From Acidobacteriota bacterium (GTDB lineage: Bacteria > Acidobacteriota > Terriglobia > Bryobacterales > Bryobacteraceae), in contig JACQDF010000140.1 of NCBI GenBank assembly GCA_016201205.1, positions 1-53,439 on the forward strand: 53,439 nt of DNA, in the 5' to 3' direction. Shown here piece by piece: positions 53,321 through 53,439 of the stretch; position 1 is the stretch's first letter; every line of letters begins with the position of its first letter. The notes below the pieces were generated by a model. It ran no database searches, was not told the origin of the DNA, and saw only the letters and a program-made list of their open reading frames with translations. The position numbers and the translations under genes were made by a program.

Positions 53321-53439
53321 ATTTAGGACCTTGCGATCCGCTATATGTAGTCAGCCGCAACTTCAAACCGTTCCACCAAGGGACAGCGACAGGTTTGTCA
53401 AACAGTCCGGAGGAGAGGAGGATGGGCAGGTGAGAACGG
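53321..53439. other. Window end, no complete gene
   Basis: No gene is complete here. GGAGGAGAGGAGG (53411-53423) is a strong ribosome-site-like stretch just before the end, so a gene may start beyond or right at the edge; the ATG after it meets a TGA two codons later. Confidence 0.4.

Overview
The window reads like a chromosome segment of a GC-rich member of the Acidobacteriota, most likely near Bryobacterales/Solibacter. This placement is inferred from gene content, not from a marker tree. Supporting signs are two very large Oar-type TonB-dependent receptors with an N-terminal carboxypeptidase-regulatory-like domain, a receptor coupled to an FG-GAP/ASPIC-UnbV/TPR protein, an SBBP-repeat secreted protein, PQQ dehydrogenase with cytochrome c, and a hrcA-grpE-dnaJ / groESL heat-shock set with one CIRCE operator.

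Layout. 1-5.0 kb: MATE exporter and TonB-dependent receptor. 5.0-7.7 kb: aromatic amino acid catabolism, with phenylalanine hydroxylase divergent from homogentisate dioxygenase plus a flavin reductase. 7.9-19.1 kb: one co-directional, mostly overlapping operon with all six Rnf subunits (order B-C-D-G-E-A). It is interrupted by a giant 1638-aa pyruvate:ferredoxin-oxidoreductase-like enzyme carrying its own C-terminal ferredoxin, and it ends with a tiny membrane cysteine protein and a plant-type ferredoxin-NADP reductase. 19.2-23.8 kb: minus-strand housekeeping run DUF1385-prfA-prmC-dinB and a degenerate receiver protein. 23.9-33.1 kb: methyltransferase, small membrane proteins, DtxR-type regulator, M28 and M23 peptidases, EF-P, a mannonate-dehydratase-like enzyme, and an ECF sigma factor module. 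33.1-36.0 kb: hrcA-grpE-dnaJ.

36.0-39.0 kb is the least ordinary part. It holds an integrase-less run of attC-like recombination sites, all in minus orientation, carrying small toxin-antitoxin-type cassettes. Most are broken by frameshift, stop or truncation, and a mosaic duplication of the neighbouring TPR gene flanks the run. 39.0-48.6 kb: an FG-GAP/ASPIC/thioredoxin/TPR gene split by an in-frame TGA, its coupled TonB receptor, and a divergent SBBP/BACON-like secreted protein. 48.6-53.3 kb: CIRCE-controlled groESL, then a PQQ dehydrogenase coupled to a dihaem cytochrome c.

Functional picture. The Rnf/PFOR/FNR operon could pass electrons from 2-oxoacid oxidation through built-in ferredoxin to NAD+ (with ion pumping) or to NADP+. 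The TonB receptors, secreted propeller protein, peptidases and sugar-acid enzyme suggest a heterotroph living on polymers. No rRNA, tRNA, CRISPR array, insertion sequence or integrase gene was recognised.
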